Source of the DNA: Clostridia bacterium
GTDB taxonomy: Bacteria; Bacillota; Clostridia; Lachnospirales; Lachnospiraceae
Assembly: GCA_910574835.1 (NCBI GenBank)
Contig: CAJTDE010000010.1
Span: 62,001 to 126,000 of the forward strand
DNA: 64,000 nucleotides
Direction: 5' to 3'
Shown here in pieces: positions 17,560 to 25,814 of this stretch. How positions within the stretch are numbered: the first letter of the stretch is position 1; each line of letters begins with the position of its first letter. A program made the position numbers and the translations under genes. Under the pieces are notes generated by a model. That model was not told where the DNA came from and searched no databases. It saw nothing but the letters and a program-made list of their open reading frames with translations.

Positions 17560-19803
17560 CTACTCCACTCCACGCCTTAAATGTCCTCTGGTAAAAGAGC
17601 CTTTTATGTCCTCTGCCTCTCCTCCCCGGAAGAACACCTCCACATATTGCCGTAAAATCTTCCGAATCCGTACATCATCCTCCACCGTAAAGCTTATTCT
17701 TAAGCTTTTAGGAGAAAGGTTCTCCACTTCCTTCTTATTTCCAAGAAGGGACAAGGGTTCGCAGTTGTAAATGATATTATAACACCATCGACATTCGTTC
17801 ACGACCGGAAATTCTTTTTTATATCGATCGACAAGGCTTAGCCGCCCTCTTTGCTTCCTGCACGCGCCCACGGTTTTTTGGAGACAGCCCGCCGTCACCA
17901 TAAGCGGAAGATGGCCATATATGAGCATTTCGCTTTCCCGGCATCCGCGAAGCTTAAGCTCCCGCTCATTCAGCTCCAGAGGAAGGGTGTCAAACAAAAT
18001 CCCCTCCTGCATCCAAAACCCATGCGCCCTTTGATTAAAGGTATATAGATTATGATCCAATATCACCGGAATGTCCCAGCTTGTCTCCTTTAAAAACGAC
18101 AGCTCTTCCAGGTTTTTTACAATCACGGCGTCCAGCCCGGCTTCTTTTAGGATATCAACGCGTTCCGTAAAATACTCCCGCTCCCAGGAGCGAAATACTG
18201 CCGGACATACCAGCGCACAAGTCTTCCCTCTGCTGTGGCAAGCCTCCGCACAGTCTTTCAGCCTGTCAAATGCAATCTGCCCTCCGGATATGGAAATCAT
18301 AGACACCTCTGAAAACACCAGCGCTGCCTCAAGAGATTCCGGACGCTCCAGCTGTACATGAAGGGCCGGCTTCCGGTCTTTGCCTGAAATCTCCTTTTCC
18401 TGCGTCTTTACAGACTGTGAGCTTACCTCAAAGTCAAGCTGGCCCTTTTGCCGCTCTCCCTGACTTTTTCGCTTCTCTGCCAGCTCTGCAAGGGCTTCCC
18501 TTCGCATCTCATTGAGCTGACGGACCGGAAGGAATACGGCTTCTTCTCCCAAAAGCTTCAGATCCTCAAATTCAAAAGGCGATTCCCCTGTTTTTTGAAG
18601 CTGCTTTAATATTGCTGCGGACTCCATAGGCTGATTCTTGGGAACCTGGGCCGGCTCGCCAATGACCGTTACGGAGGTTCCCTTGCATGATACCACAAAT
18701 TCCGTAGGATTTTTCGTAGAAATATGGAAGATTCCCTTTATTTTTTCTTTTTTTTCCTTCTCCACATACTCCTTTTTTAACTTCGCCAAAAGCGCTTCAT
18801 AACTCTGCTTCTCCCGCAGCTCGTCAGGATCGCCCTTTCCCTTTCTATTGCCTGCAAAATGTCCCGGCCTGGTAAGGGATAAAAGCTCCCGCCCGTTTCG
18901 TATCTGATAATAGCCTTTGGAAAATCCGCCCCGGTTATACAGCGTTTTCAACTCCTCCAGGTCTTCCTTTGCAGCCTGATATCCTCTGTCCCCATATTCA
19001 AGATACCGATCCAAATATTTCCGGTAAATGCGCACAACACCTGCCGTATATTCCGGACGCTTCATCCGTCCTTCAATCTTCAAAGAGCTGACGCCTGCCT
19101 TCAGAATCTTTGGCAGCAGTTCAATCGTACACATATCCTTGGGGCTTAGTAGATAAGCCTCTTCCTTTGAATTGACCGGCTGACTGCCATTGTACAGACG
19201 GTAGGGAAGACGGCAGGGCTGCGCACAGCGTCCGCGGTTTCCGCTTCGTCCTCCAAGCATACTGCTGAAAAGGCATTGTCCGGAATAGCTGTAACAGAGC
19301 GCCCCGTGGATAAAGCTTTCAATCTCGATATCCACAGTCTCATGTATCCTTTGTATTTCATCCAGGGAAAGCTCCCGCGCCGTCACAATTCTCGCAGCCC
19401 CAAGCTCTTTCAGCATGGCCGCTCCTCCGGCCCCCAAAATGGTCATTTGGGTACTGGCATGGACGGGAAGATCGGGAAAATACTCCCGAATATAAGAAAG
19501 CACGCCGATATCCTGCACAATCACGGCGTCCAGGCCGCTTTCATAATAGGGCTTCAAATAAGGTCCAAGCTCTTCAAGTTCTCTGTCCTTTAATAAGGTA
19601 TTTACCGTTAAATAGAGATCGCAGTCATGAAGATGGGCATAGCGGATAGCCTCGCAAAGCTCTTGCTCATCAAAATTATCTGCATAGGCCCTTGCGCCGA
19701 ACCTGGAGCCTCCAAGATATACCGCGTCGGCTCCGGCCGAAACAGCCGCCTTTAAACTGTCAAAAGAACCTGCCGGAGCAAGAAGTTCCGTTCTATGTCT
19801 CAT
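17560..19803 (-). CDS. U32-family peptidase-like protein (tRNA/rRNA hydroxylation type, RlhA/TrhP-like)
   Basis: 747 residues; GAGGAGG before the ATG. The N-terminal U32 domain is clear: ELLAPAGSFDSLKAAVSAGADAVYLGG, VHASTQMT, IESFIHGALCYSYSGQCLFSS and SGNRGRCAQPCRLPY, whose cysteines bind an iron-sulfur cluster in characterised relatives. The second half has a DUF3656-like region and a further Cys-rich stretch (GCLQKTVGACRKQRG, NECRWCYN). Members add hydroxyl groups to RNA (RlhA on 23S C2501, TrhP on tRNA U34); older annotation as collagenase is doubtful. First gene of the U32-SEDS-PBP operon. Confidence 0.88.
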   Translation of the reverse strand: MRHRTELLAPAGSFDSLKAAVSAGADAVYLGGSRFGARAYADNFDEQELCEAIRYAHLHDCDLYLTVNTLLKDRELEELGPYLKPYYESGLDAVIVQDIGVLSYIREYFPDLPVHASTQMTILGAGGAAMLKELGAARIVTARELSLDEIQRIHETVDIEIESFIHGALCYSYSGQCLFSSMLGGRSGNRGRCAQPCRLPYRLYNGSQPVNSKEEAYLLSPKDMCTIELLPKILKAGVSSLKIEGRMKRPEYTAGVVRIYRKYLDRYLEYGDRGYQAAKEDLEELKTLYNRGGFSKGYYQIRNGRELLSLTRPGHFAGNRKGKGDPDELREKQSYEALLAKLKKEYVEKEKKEKIKGIFHISTKNPTEFVVSCKGTSVTVIGEPAQVPKNQPMESAAILKQLQKTGESPFEFEDLKLLGEEAVFLPVRQLNEMRREALAELAEKRKSQGERQKGQLDFEVSSQSVKTQEKEISGKDRKPALHVQLERPESLEAALVFSEVSMISISGGQIAFDRLKDCAEACHSRGKTCALVCPAVFRSWEREYFTERVDILKEAGLDAVIVKNLEELSFLKETSWDIPVILDHNLYTFNQRAHGFWMQEGILFDTLPLELNERELKLRGCRESEMLIYGHLPLMVTAGCLQKTVGACRKQRGRLSLVDRYKKEFPVVNECRWCYNIIYNCEPLSLLGNKKEVENLSPKSLRISFTVEDDVRIRKILRQYVEVFFRGGEAEDIKGSFTRGHLRRGVE

Positions 19804-19993
19804 ATCTGCCTCCTCATAAAAATAAATACTTCCGGAAACTCTTTGAACGGGGATTTTTGAAAATCTCTTTGGTATTCATAGAAAAAGGCTGCGGCAAATA
19901 AGACCTTCGGATCGTATAAAATCCTCACTGCCGTATTTTGCAGCAACCCCCAATATCTGTATTACCATCCATACGGAAAGCCGAACGCCCGGT

Positions 19994-20665
19994 TTATGTA
20001 TGGGATTTCTGATCCAGCTTTCTCTGCAAATCCCGAATCTCTCTATGAAGCTGTTCAATCTCTCCCTCATAGGTGCGCTTCTGCTCCGCAAGACGCTTCT
20101 GAGCCGTCTGATTCTGCTCTTCCAGCCTTTTTTGCGTACCCTGCCGCTGGGATTCCATAGATTTTTTCTGATTCTCCAGCGCCTTTTCCTGGTTTTCCAA
20201 AGCTTTCTTAAGCTCCTGGCGTTCCCGGTCGCTGTCCTTTTTCCTGGACTCAAGCTTTTCCGAATACTCACGCTTCAGGGCCGAGAGCTTTTCCGCAGAT
20301 TCTTTTTGGCTAAGAGACAGCTTTTCCTCCAGCTCTTTCTTCTCGGTCTGAAGCTTTTCTCTGTCCATCTGGGCTTCGATCAGGTCGTGGCGAATCCCAT
20401 ACATCTCCCGATCCTTTTTTTCCAGTTCACCGGAAAGCTTATCCGCCTGACGCTTGGCCTTGAAAAAATCATCGGCCAGATTCATATTCAGCATCATCTG
20501 CTTCTGATCCGTGCTCTGCTTTCGATACCCCTCAAGCTTCTGAAATTCTGCCAGCTTTTCATTGATATAGACAGCTACCTGATGTAAATACTCCGGACTT
20601 TCATAGCCGCTGATCCGAAAGACCTTCCCGGCAATCACGACCTCCGCGGTATTCTTCATAGCCAT
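19994..20665 (-). CDS. zapA: ZapA-like cell-division protein with a long coiled coil
   Basis: 223 residues from ATG 20665 (GGGAG eight bases upstream). Residues 1-90 match ZapA: KNTAEVVIAGKVFRISGYESPEYLHQVAVYINEKLAEFQ, then MMLNMNLADDFFKAK. ZapA tetramers bundle FtsZ filaments. Typical ZapA is about 90-110 residues; here 130 extra residues of continuous Glu/Lys/Gln-rich coiled coil follow, with short near-repeats (ALENQEKALENQKKSMESQ and QKRLEEQNQTAQKRLAEQ). The extension may set filament spacing or bind another divisome protein; this is inference. It lies upstream of the U32 operon after a 190-base gap without recognisable features. Confidence 0.85.
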   Translation of the reverse strand: MAMKNTAEVVIAGKVFRISGYESPEYLHQVAVYINEKLAEFQKLEGYRKQSTDQKQMMLNMNLADDFFKAKRQADKLSGELEKKDREMYGIRHDLIEAQMDREKLQTEKKELEEKLSLSQKESAEKLSALKREYSEKLESRKKDSDRERQELKKALENQEKALENQKKSMESQRQGTQKRLEEQNQTAQKRLAEQKRTYEGEIEQLHREIRDLQRKLDQKSHT

Positions 20666-20772
20666 GACACTCACTCCCTTTTCCCCGCTCACGGGCTTCT
20701 CCCTATCAAAATGCAGTCCAAATAATTGTCTTTGTGTATATTATATCTGATATAGATAAAAAAGCAAGCAAA

Positions 20773-21768
20773 TCATGGCTGAAACAGTCCCAAATGCCGA
20801 TAGCACAATTCGGTCACTACGCGCCCTCTCGGTGTACGGTTGATAAATCCGCGCTTGATCAGGTAAGGCTCGTAAACATCTTCAATGGTTCCCGAATCCT
20901 CGCCTATGGCGGCAGCCAGAGTATCCAGTCCTACGGGTCCCCCCGTAAACTTATCAATCATTGTATTCAGAATAAGGCGATCGGTTTGATCCAGACCATA
21001 GCGATCTACCTCCAAGAGATCCAGGGCAAAATCCGCAATCTCTTCCGTGATTTCCCCATTGTATTTTACTTGGGCAAAATCCCGGACTCTCTTTAACAGG
21101 CGGTTGGCCAGACGGGGCGTACCCCGGGAGCGTCTCGCCAGCTCCAAGGCTCCCTTTGGCTCAATCTCCACACCCAATACCTGAGCGGAACGCAGGACTA
21201 TCGTCTCCAGCTCCTCTTCCGTATAAAATTCCAAATGATGGATAACTCCAAACCGATCCCGCAGGGGAGCTGTGAGAAGCCCTGCCCGGGTGGTGGCGCC
21301 TACCAGCGTAAAACGAGGGAGATCCAGGCGAATTGACCGGGCCGTGGCGCCCTTTCCGATTACAATGTCTATGGCAAAATCCTCCATCGCCGGATATAAA
21401 ACCTCCTCTACCTGGCGATTCAGACGGTGAATCTCATCTACAAAGAGTACATCCCCCTCGGATAAGTTATTCAAAATAGCGGCCATCTCTCCCGGCTTCT
21501 CAATAGCCGGACCGGAGGTCACCTTCATATTTACTCCCATCTCATGAGCGATAATTCCGGCCAGGGTAGTCTTTCCAAGCCCCGGAGGACCGTAAAACAG
21601 CACATGATCCAGCGCTTCCCCACGCTCTTTGGCCGCCTGAATGTAAATCTTTAAATTCTTTTTTGCCTTCTCCTGGCCGATATATTCATCCAAAGTCTGA
21701 GGACGCAGAGTATATTCGGTACGCACATCCTCTTCTATGGACTCTGTTGTAATAATCCTTTTTCCCAT
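20773..21768 (-). CDS. ruvB: Holliday junction branch-migration ATPase RuvB
   Basis: 331 residues, standard length. Walker A GPPGLGKT, Walker [13 protein letters not shown], sensor I GATTRAG and the C-terminal winged-helix domain ([39 protein letters not shown]) are all present. Hexameric AAA+ motor that drives branch migration with RuvA. GAGGTAG precedes the ATG and the gene follows ruvA by 34 bases, so ruvAB form one transcript. No ruvC is present, as expected in Firmicutes, which use RecU. Confidence 0.97.
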   Translation of the reverse strand: MGKRIITTESIEEDVRTEYTLRPQTLDEYIGQEKAKKNLKIYIQAAKERGEALDHVLFYGPPGLGKTTLAGIIAHEMGVNMKVTSGPAIEKPGEMAAILNNLSEGDVLFVDEIHRLNRQVEEVLYPAMEDFAIDIVIGKGATARSIRLDLPRFTLVGATTRAGLLTAPLRDRFGVIHHLEFYTEEELETIVLRSAQVLGVEIEPKGALELARRSRGTPRLANRLLKRVRDFAQVKYNGEITEEIADFALDLLEVDRYGLDQTDRLILNTMIDKFTGGPVGLDTLAAAIGEDSGTIEDVYEPYLIKRGFINRTPRGRVVTELCYRHLGLFQP

Positions 21769-21802
21769 CCGTCTCTACCTCAAGCTGATCATTCACGGCA
21801 GC

Positions 21803-22426
21803 TTAAAACGACATATGCTTAAGCGCCGCCTTCAAAATCTCCTCCACACTCATCTCTTCCGTCAGTTCTGTCTGTCGAACTGCCTTTAATGCATCTGCGG
21901 AGGAATAGCCAAGAGCTGTAAGCGCTTCCACTGCCTCGTTCTTAGCCTTTGTAAGTCCGGACAAGTCTGATTTCCTTCCCAAGTCCGCCTTGGCAAGCTT
22001 TGCCTCAAACGCATCCTCCAGCTTTAACTTGTCCTTTAGCTCCAAAATCAGCTTTTGAGCCGTCTTATGCCCGATCCCCGGCGCCTTTGAAATTGCCTTG
22101 GCATCGTCCGCCAAAACCGCAAAACGCAGATCATCTGCCGAGAGGGCCGTCAGGATGCCAAGTGCGCCCTTGGGACCGATTCCGCTGACGCTAAGCAGCA
22201 TCTTAAAAAGCTTCTGATCCTCTCTTGTCAAAAAACCGTATAACTGCAATCCGTCCTCTTTCACCTGCAAGTAGGTATACAGACGAATCTCTTCCCCATG
22301 TCCCGGCAGGAGATCCAGATCCTTTCCTGATATCAGAATCCCATATCCAATGCCTCCTGTCTCTACAACCACAAGGCTTTCCTCCGGTTCAAGATGAGCA
22401 AGCGTCCCTTTGATATATGAAATCAT
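21803..22426 (-). CDS. ruvA: Holliday junction DNA-binding subunit RuvA
   Basis: 207 residues; GGAGGAAGAAGATT upstream of ATG. The N-terminal OB fold opens MISYIKGTLAHLEPEESLVVVETGGIGYGI, the paired helix-hairpin-helix motifs are LLSVSGIGPKGALGIL and ISKAPGIGHKTAQKLILELK, and the C-terminal RuvB-contacting domain has EAVEALTALGYSSADALKAV. It binds four-way junctions as a tetramer and loads RuvB. Confidence 0.97.
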   Translation of the reverse strand: MISYIKGTLAHLEPEESLVVVETGGIGYGILISGKDLDLLPGHGEEIRLYTYLQVKEDGLQLYGFLTREDQKLFKMLLSVSGIGPKGALGILTALSADDLRFAVLADDAKAISKAPGIGHKTAQKLILELKDKLKLEDAFEAKLAKADLGRKSDLSGLTKAKNEAVEALTALGYSSADALKAVRQTELTEEMSVEEILKAALKHMSF

Positions 22427-22493
22427 AATCTTCTTCCTCCGTAATCCTCCGCTATCATATCATAGGCATTTTACAAAGTCAAAGGAATTGCCG

Positions 22494-23729
22494 TCAAGCC
22501 TCCCTGTGCCTGACCGCCGTCCGAAAGAGTACAAAGCCTATCGCAAACATAACCGCCAGCACGGACACGCCGGCTCGGGAGGTATCAAAAAGCTGGGTGG
22601 AGATTCCCATAAGCAAAGTCCCCATAAATGCCGCGCCCTTTCCAAAGATATCAAAGAAGCCGAAATATTCCGCAGCCTTCTCTTTGGGAACAATTTTTGC
22701 AAAATAAGATCTGGACAATGACTGAATAGCGCCCTGGAACACGGCCACCCACACTGCCAGAAACCAAAATTCCCAGGTCTTGTCCAATTGCAGGGCAAAC
22801 AGAACCACCCCAAAGTAGCCGATAATGGAAGCCTCAATCAACACGGTATTTTTCACCTTCTTGGAGAGATATCCAAAGAGAATTGAGCAGGGAAACGCCA
22901 CTACCTGGGTCAGCAAAAGCGCCAGCAGCAGATTCGTATCGCTGATTCCCACATCCTTTCCATAGGAGGTGGCCATATCAATAATTGTATAGACGCCGTC
23001 TATATAGAAGAAAAACGCAAGGAGAAAATACCAGATCGCAGGTTTTCTGCGTATCTCGGAAAAGATACCCGTCAGGCGTCCGAAGCTGTCTCTGATCGGG
23101 TGTGCCGAACGCTCTACATAATGCTTCTGCTCATAGCTTTTTAAAAGCGGCAGCGTTACCAGCAGCCACCACGCCGCATTGATCAGAAAAGCAATCGCCA
23201 TAGCCGCATTTCCGCTGATTCCTATGGTATCGGAGCAGAGAACAAATACAAGGCTGAAAATAAACGGAATACAGCTTCCGATATACCCCCAGGCATATCC
23301 CTGGGCAGACACCACGTCCATTCGTTCATCTGTAGTCACATCACCCAGCATGGCATCATAAAAAACAAGACTGGCATTTAACCCCACCTTGGTTAATATG
23401 AATATCACCAGAAACATCAGCCATGTCTTAGGTACTGCAAGACCCGCGCAGCCAATCACGCCCATCATTACAAAAAAAGTAAATACCGGCTTTTTAAATC
23501 CCTTTGTATCTGCCAATGTTCCGAGAATCGGGCCTAAAATTGCTACAAGGATGGTCACAATTGATGTGGCATAGCTGAAATAGGCGGTGGAATCGGCCGC
23601 ACTGATGCCGCTTGCCTCAGCTATATTTTTATAATAAATAGGTATAATCGTGGCGGCCAGCAGCACAAAGGCCGAGTTCCCCACATCATAAAGAATCCAT
23701 CGCTTTTCCAGCTTTGTCATTTTATCCAT
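22494..23729 (-). CDS. MFS transporter, UMF1/Atg22-like
   Basis: 411 residues, 11-12 membrane helices. It opens LEKRWILYDVGNSAFVLLAATIIPIYYK, the W-x-x-YDxxNSAF signature of the UMF1 (vacuole effluxer Atg22-like) group, and carries GPILGTLADTKGFKKP, the MFS loop 2-3 motif. In bacteria the substrate is unknown; amino-acid export is the role of the yeast relative. It follows ruvAB's upstream end by 67 bases and precedes it on the same strand, so it may be co-transcribed with ruvAB. Confidence 0.87.
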   Translation of the reverse strand: MDKMTKLEKRWILYDVGNSAFVLLAATIIPIYYKNIAEASGISAADSTAYFSYATSIVTILVAILGPILGTLADTKGFKKPVFTFFVMMGVIGCAGLAVPKTWLMFLVIFILTKVGLNASLVFYDAMLGDVTTDERMDVVSAQGYAWGYIGSCIPFIFSLVFVLCSDTIGISGNAAMAIAFLINAAWWLLVTLPLLKSYEQKHYVERSAHPIRDSFGRLTGIFSEIRRKPAIWYFLLAFFFYIDGVYTIIDMATSYGKDVGISDTNLLLALLLTQVVAFPCSILFGYLSKKVKNTVLIEASIIGYFGVVLFALQLDKTWEFWFLAVWVAVFQGAIQSLSRSYFAKIVPKEKAAEYFGFFDIFGKGAAFMGTLLMGISTQLFDTSRAGVSVLAVMFAIGFVLFRTAVRHREA

Positions 23730-23788
23730 ACTGCACCTCTTGCTCTTCTATTGCTGTTTTCTGATATTTGCAATATACATTGCAGGAA

Positions 23789-24589
23789 CTATACGGGTTC
23801 TTGCTCATAATCTCGTGCAAGCCGCGGGCTTAATGCCTCTCCGGTAGCGATGCCGTATACATATTCCTCAATCACCTTTGCCGCAGGACCCACTGCTTCC
23901 TGAAGCCTCTTTTGCAGATAAAGCCTGCTTTCCCCGCAAAGCGGATGAGGTACACCGTCCATAATCAGACCGCCAATTCCCTTATCCTGGCCAACGACCC
24001 TGGATAGAGCCTTTAAAAACAATGCTTTTCCTTTGCATGGGCACTGAAAAAAGCGGATACAGCGACGAAAGCCCTGTATAGCCTGATCGATCTGCCTGGA
24101 TGTGATCCCATCAAACATAGATGCTATTGCTTCTTCCGTATCATAATCTCTGCACAGATGAGCCGTACAGTTTAAATGCACAGGGTCCTTCCCGTCTGTT
24201 TCAATTAAAAACCGATCAAAATCCGTCTCAATCTCCAGGTGCCCCAAATGATGCGTTTTCATATAGCTGCTGATGTATGGATGACATTCGCTGTCCAGCA
24301 TAAAATGACACAAAAAGCCGCACAAGTAAGATAAGAGCACATGATTGGGACGCTCCTGATACTTCTGTCTGCCCTTTTCAAAAAAATCAATAGCCGGCTC
24401 CTTATGCATCTGAACTCCGAGCTGATTCACCGGATTCTTTCCAACCGGCCGATAATAAAATATCAGATCCGGTCCGTGAAGTCCCAGCAGGTACGCTGCT
24501 TTATTTTCCTTCACCATTGTCTGTATTTCTTTTGGCAATGCGCGGTAGACGAGCTTGCCGAATTGGTAATGTGCATAAGTCGCAGGCAT
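23789..24589 (-). CDS. Zinc-dependent phospholipase C family protein
   Basis: 266 residues. It starts MPATYAHYQFGKLV and contains LGLHGPDLIFYY, SYLCGFLCHFMLDSECHPYI and HLGHLEIETDFDRFL, the His/Asp pattern that binds zinc in the S1/PLC-nuclease fold. Secreted alpha-toxin relatives carry signal peptides; this one has none, so it is probably cytoplasmic and its substrate is not known. The Lachnospiraceae-type members form a conserved stand-alone family. The gap to the divergent Gly/Cys-rich gene (about 165 bases) must hold both promoters. Confidence 0.85.
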   Translation of the reverse strand: MPATYAHYQFGKLVYRALPKEIQTMVKENKAAYLLGLHGPDLIFYYRPVGKNPVNQLGVQMHKEPAIDFFEKGRQKYQERPNHVLLSYLCGFLCHFMLDSECHPYISSYMKTHHLGHLEIETDFDRFLIETDGKDPVHLNCTAHLCRDYDTEEAIASMFDGITSRQIDQAIQGFRRCIRFFQCPCKGKALFLKALSRVVGQDKGIGGLIMDGVPHPLCGESRLYLQKRLQEAVGPAAKVIEEYVYGIATGEALSPRLARDYEQEPV

Positions 24590-24755
24590 TGTTTTATTCC
24601 CCTTTTTATTTTTATAGAAATTTATATTCCTATTCTCTCACAAAGCTTAGGTTTGTACAAGTAAATATTTTCCAATCATATTCCAACAAGAAATTCACAC
24701 ATTTTTATCTTTCACATAGTATGGCATTGTAAATAATTATTTTGGAGGATTTCTC

Positions 24756-25010
24756 ATGAGTGATTTAACTGCTACAAACTGTGGATGTGGATGTAATGAA
24801 GTGAACAGCGGCAATAACTGCTGCTCCTGGATCTGGATTCTTCTGTTGCTTTCCTGCTGCGGCGGATGCGGCGGCAACGGCGGCTTCTTCGGCGGCAACA
24901 ACGGATGCGGCGACAACAGCTGTCTGTGGATCATTCTGCTTCTGTTCTGCTGCGGCGGATGCGGCGGCAACGGCGGCTTCTTTGGCGGCAACGGCGGATG
25001 CGGATGCTAA
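24756..25010 (+). CDS. Small Gly/Cys-rich protein with an internal tandem duplication
   Basis: 84 residues; TTGGAGG before the ATG. After an N-terminal NCGCGCNE the protein is two near-copies of a unit, an aliphatic stretch (WIWILLLLSCC or LWIILLLFCC) followed by GGCGGNGGFFGGN. It has 17 cysteines and about a third glycine. The aliphatic stretches are short for ordinary membrane helices. I recall similar high-cysteine small proteins in Lachnospiraceae annotated after insect chorion proteins, a compositional resemblance only. Possible roles (spore coat, surface layer, metal binding) are guesses. A strong hairpin follows the stop. Confidence 0.8.
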   Translation: MSDLTATNCGCGCNEVNSGNNCCSWIWILLLLSCCGGCGGNGGFFGGNNGCGDNSCLWIILLLFCCGGCGGNGGFFGGNGGCGC

Positions 25011-25020
25011 TTAAGTGACC

Positions 25021-25052
25021 GGAAAGGCTGGCTCTACGGAGCCGGCCTTTCC
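25021..25052. terminator. Bidirectional hairpin terminator shared by two small genes
   Basis: A 14-bp stem (GGAAAGGCTGGCTC with GAGCCGGCCTTTCC, one G-T wobble) and tetraloop TACG. It ends the Gly/Cys-rich gene on the plus strand, and its left arm and loop encode the last codons of the small minus-strand gene at 25034. Confidence 0.75.
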
Positions 25053-25201
25053 TTCACCTTATTGAAACGATGACCTCTGCCTTCCAAGCTTTGTTCCTTT
25101 ATATCGGCCGGTTTTGCCCTTTTTTCCTTCTGTTCTTTCTGCCGCATACATTCTTCGTCAATCTCGTAAATCGTCGTATCATCTATGATCAAACGTCCCA
25201 T
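25034..25201 (-). CDS. Small charged protein, 55 residues, unknown function
   Basis: Too short for routine gene lists but well supported: GGAGG lies eight bases before ATG 25201, and 55 uninterrupted codons end at TAG 25034-25036. The sequence starts MGRLIIDDTTIYEIDEEC, continues as a basic and Gln/Glu-rich helix (MRQKEQKEKRAKPADIKEQ) and ends KERPAP. No signal or membrane segment. Its stop lies inside the hairpin that terminates the convergent gene. I recall short proteins with the same MGRL-I-D-x-T-x-Y-E-x-D-E-x-C opening in related Clostridia but no function. Confidence 0.65.
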   Translation of the reverse strand: MGRLIIDDTTIYEIDEECMRQKEQKEKRAKPADIKEQSLEGRGHRFNKVKERPAP

Positions 25202-25294
25202 TGAAAAAGCCTCCGCTTAAAAGAATTTTCTTCTATATCATATTCATTTTTTTTGGTATCGTACATATATTGAATAAGAAGAGGGGGAAACCAT

Positions 25295-25711
25295 ATGCTT
25301 TTTACGGAAGACGGCTATAAAATTCTTCACGATGTACAAAAAAAATGTACGGAATTGAATCAAAAGATCGATTCTATTATCCGGATTATGGAGATCATGA
25401 CTGCTTATATGCAGTATTCGAATATGGCGTCCGGCATGTCTGAGGGCTTTGATGCCTCTGTTATGGCGGATTTTATATCAAATATGACTGCAGATTCGGA
25501 GGATTTTTCCCCTCCACCTATGCCGGAAGGGAGTGAAACGATGAATCCAAATGATTTTCAGAAAATAATGAACGCGGCTAAGAACTCGAACCAACAGATG
25601 TCTCAGGCGGAATTTAATCAGATCTTTGAAACGCTGAAACAGGGAAAGTCTCCGGAAGAGGTTGCTCGGATGGAACAGATGGTGCAGTTGGCTAGGAGTT
25701 TTATGAAGTAG
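25295..25711 (+). CDS. Small soluble helical protein, unknown function
   Basis: 138 residues; AGAGGGGG before ATG. The N-terminal helix (DGYKILHDVQKKCTELNQKIDSIIRIMEIM) is coiled-coil-like. A Met/Ser/Pro-rich linker (about 65-85, FSPPPMPEGSE) leads to a C-terminal helical half with NPNDFQKIMNAAKNSNQQMSQAEFNQIFETLKQGKSPEEVARMEQM. No signal peptide, membrane segment or known motif. Found next to other small Clostridia-specific genes, so a sporulation-linked role is possible but unsupported. It is terminated by hairpin element copy 2. Confidence 0.75.
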   Translation: MLFTEDGYKILHDVQKKCTELNQKIDSIIRIMEIMTAYMQYSNMASGMSEGFDASVMADFISNMTADSEDFSPPPMPEGSETMNPNDFQKIMNAAKNSNQQMSQAEFNQIFETLKQGKSPEEVARMEQMVQLARSFMK

Positions 25712-25721
25712 GGGACGGACG

Positions 25722-25800
25722 GGAGAGACAACAGGGCCGCAGGCTTTTCCGACAGCCGGACACCGGATATCGGAAATGCCTGCGGCCCTGTTGTCTCTCC
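25722..25800. repeat. Nested hairpin element, copy 2 (short form) acting as bidirectional terminator
   Basis: Perfect 23-bp arms (25722-25744 and 25778-25800; the left arm begins GGAGAGACAACAGGG) enclose TTTCCGA/TCGGAAA and the right-hand core signature CAGCCGGACACCGGATATC. The left core half and the middle stem are missing, so this is an internally deleted or minimal version. CTGTTTTTT follows on the plus strand. It lies between the converging ends of the 138-residue gene and leuA. Confidence 0.85.
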
Positions 25801-25814
25801 CTGTTTTTTGGATG

